A DNA stretch of 64,000 bases, from positions 1 to 64,000 of the forward strand of contig NZ_CABPSQ010000006.1 of assembly GCF_902459775.1 (NCBI RefSeq). Reading direction: 5' to 3'. Under the pieces are notes generated by a model. That model worked only from the letters and a program-made list of their open reading frames with translations, searched no databases and had not been told where the DNA came from. This DNA is from Pandoraea captiosa (GTDB lineage Bacteria; Pseudomonadota; Gammaproteobacteria; Burkholderiales; Burkholderiaceae). The stretch's first letter is position 1. Every line of letters begins with the position of its first letter. The position numbers and the translations under genes are program-made. Shown here one piece after another: positions 63,401 to 64,000 of this stretch.

Positions 63401-63810
63401 GGGTTGTTCTGAAGCGCCGCCTGAACGAGCGTCGGATTCTGGTCGCTGTCAGCCGGGAGCGGGCCGACGTCGAACGCATAGGGGCTGTACGCATGGGCAC
63501 CGCCCGACGTGCTCATGCCGACGTTGATCGCCGCCGGCGATCTGCCGGGCGTCACCTTGATGACCTCGGCCCAATAGTTCAGCGCCGCGCGTATCTGGTC
63601 GGTTTGCAATGGCGAGAGGGTGCCCGACGAGACCTGATCCCGGCCGAAATCGTCACTGGTGTAGGCGCCGTCCGTGGGGGAAAAGAGCCGCGCCTGTATG
63701 AACGGCGTGCCGTAGCGGTCCGCGATGTCGATTGGCGTGTAAGCCTGCGCGGCCGACGCGAGAGTGCAAAGCGCCGCAAACGCGACGCAGGTCATCCGAA
63801 TCGTCCTCAT
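60418..63810 (-). CDS. Autotransporter with HExxH metalloprotease-like passenger
   Basis: A 1130-residue type V secreted protein. Residues 1-23 are a signal peptide ([15 protein letters not shown]). Residues about 25-330 resemble a zinc-metalloprotease domain with H181-E182-V-A-H185-A-L-G (HExxHxxG), though the third histidine of a standard metzincin motif is replaced by Thr. A beta-helical part follows (about 330-800), then the autotransporter barrel (about 860-1130) ending in WRF. A GGAG site sits before the ATG at 63810. The passenger should reach the cell surface and could cleave host or bacterial proteins if the site is active. Confidence 0.86.
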   Translation of the reverse strand: MRTIRMTCVAFAALCTLASAAQAYTPIDIADRYGTPFIQARLFSPTDGAYTSDDFGRDQVSSGTLSPLQTDQIRAALNYWAEVIKVTPGRSPAAINVGMSTSGGAHAYSPYAFDVGPLPADSDQNPTLVQAALQNNPLERPAYYGAHGEITLGQMAFSTAPHVASQIPLNSQADLPAVMLHEVAHALGVGTNIVQTEITPTLHTNRFTSVLDSWSAHLYDDNDRPAQPGQNILTPENRGTVDPSAFDARNDNAYFAGDHVREVLGNAMKGIPVKAMFEGTIYDGPIFSHIELKNSLMSHQTYRNYTAFMEAELAALQDIGYDIDRRNFFGRSIYDDGLTLTNDRPFFGRNADGTAYVPNTYNTATLGLGLHLYGSYNTVAQRADLLSIGDGGAGIRVDGVANNVSVLPGTRIYADGANGRGVMFTYGKNHTFVQQGDVQALGANGIAASFDFGHNALGDDADYRGSYIFTKLDRNTGLPLPLPDELDGPLVTRADITGRLAGRYASLYMSENGYVGQINIMRGAALYGDILSKYAERDANGDLRLTQLSFGLTPDANGVATNRADPTFNLRYDGNIVGSNLALTMAGGTTEINGDHTVHDVAVNAGATLTGNSRYVLGSAGAFVNAGTVAPSLAGSFISVGGDYTQTNTGRLVLSLTDGGTFSKLLVTGHAALDGTLAMAPQRGWYASGMTVTSDQWLNASSISGAFANVTTLLTSPTLLASASSLGGNTYRVQFTRAANAYSQYGIDGNSRSVGAVLDRMAGGAGADLQPLITALDFSAADGSDVARALPQLTPAAYGAMFAGGLLRERQLTDMVATAVGADGTQNTPNAGEGALTGNWRGFAMPFGSGYWRTRNGGTAGDMAGASGNTYGVVFGAERVVGVAGEGRDWTVGAHGAISGQSTRLDGQTPGSGKTTAFDIGVHARYAPSTSVGPHAFALARIGVEDGRVDRTISVNGYSATPRGTWTGASASASIGGGWRWPLSSTTSAGPVAALDYTGLYRPSLTEEGADGARLRLDSKTFNSVRTRLGGELRFDLPMIAGNALTANLQATWNHELTNGAINQSASFVGYPGLPFTTRSEVVGRDSLGLQAGVSYRMARRIVFGAAVSSNVYKAGNADIAGSVSATWRF

Positions 63811-64000
63811 TCAGTACTCCGTATCCTTTTTTCGCTTCTGTAAGACTTTGTAAGGCGAAGCGAATGTTACGGAGCCTGCCGCGCGACGTCACTGCGATTT
63901 ATACGGGGTTAGGGACCGACCTTCGGTAAACCCGCGTGGAATAAGCACTTTTTCCTTTCCCCTTCCTTTACGACACGATCAATTCCGCTGAAAACGGCCC

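Noticed and set aside
60538-63843. Long plus-strand frames opposite the metalloprotease-type autotransporter
   Set aside because: Same shadow effect; Arg/Val/Ala-rich with no recognisable domain.

Overview
The window looks like a stretch of chromosome from a GC-rich betaproteobacterium of the Burkholderiaceae. Pandoraea or a close relative is my best guess, judged only from gene families and context (AAHS-type and FucP/GluP-type transporters, PagP, a Lys/Ala-tailed HU protein, a split hopanoid locus, a cyo oxidase). No rRNA, tRNA, CRISPR array, insertion sequence or prophage gene was seen.

Left part (1-22.6 kb): mostly housekeeping and accessory metabolism. It holds the start of etfB, a minus-strand catabolic set (GntR regulator, FAD-linked dehydrogenase, TIM-barrel amidohydrolase, MFS carrier), a small monooxygenase-fold protein, an ammonium transporter behind a convincing sigma-54 promoter, and a 593-residue orphan. 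Next come a PilZ protein overlapping an IclR regulator, the aldolase/acetaldehyde dehydrogenase pair mhpE-mhpF, an 800-base intergenic region with three perfect DnaA boxes inside a repeated element, pagP, a sugar-type MFS carrier, an HU protein with a histone H1-like tail, a Tat-exported solute-binding protein, and a YqjI/YqjH-like PadR regulator plus siderophore-interacting reductase pair.

Middle part (23.7-33.1 kb): the most interesting region, a tight seven-gene plus-strand operon. It encodes a CDP-alcohol phosphatidyltransferase fused to a 2-oxoglutarate/Fe(II) oxygenase, an HpnL-type membrane protein, a CTP-type nucleotidyltransferase, PEP mutase fused to a second nucleotidyltransferase domain, phosphonopyruvate decarboxylase, 2-aminoethylphosphonate (AEP) transaminase, and Dxs. 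Together these could make AEP, activate it as CMP-AEP, attach it to a lipid, possibly oxidise the product, and move it across the membrane. I read this as a candidate phosphonolipid pathway. Dxs ties it to the isoprenoid and hopanoid genes that follow.

Right part (33.1-64 kb): a large autotransporter, then an almost complete hopanoid locus. hpnN is transcribed leftward. hpnM, ispH, hpnH, hpnA and hpnB run rightward. hpnD, hpnE, shc and a phosphorylase (HpnG type) run leftward, and hpnC is divergent from hpnD. HpnC, HpnD and HpnE take farnesyl diphosphate to squalene, Shc cyclises it, HpnH adds adenosyl, the HpnG-type enzyme removes adenine, HpnA and HpnB act on the side chain, and HpnM/HpnN are the transport pair. 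The window ends with a DMT permease, a nitronate monooxygenase-family protein, an exported hypothetical protein, cyoABCD with a LysR gene two bases behind cyoD, and a second autotransporter with an HExxH protease-like passenger.

Calls rest on reading protein motifs, gene spacing and ribosome-binding sites. No database search was possible.
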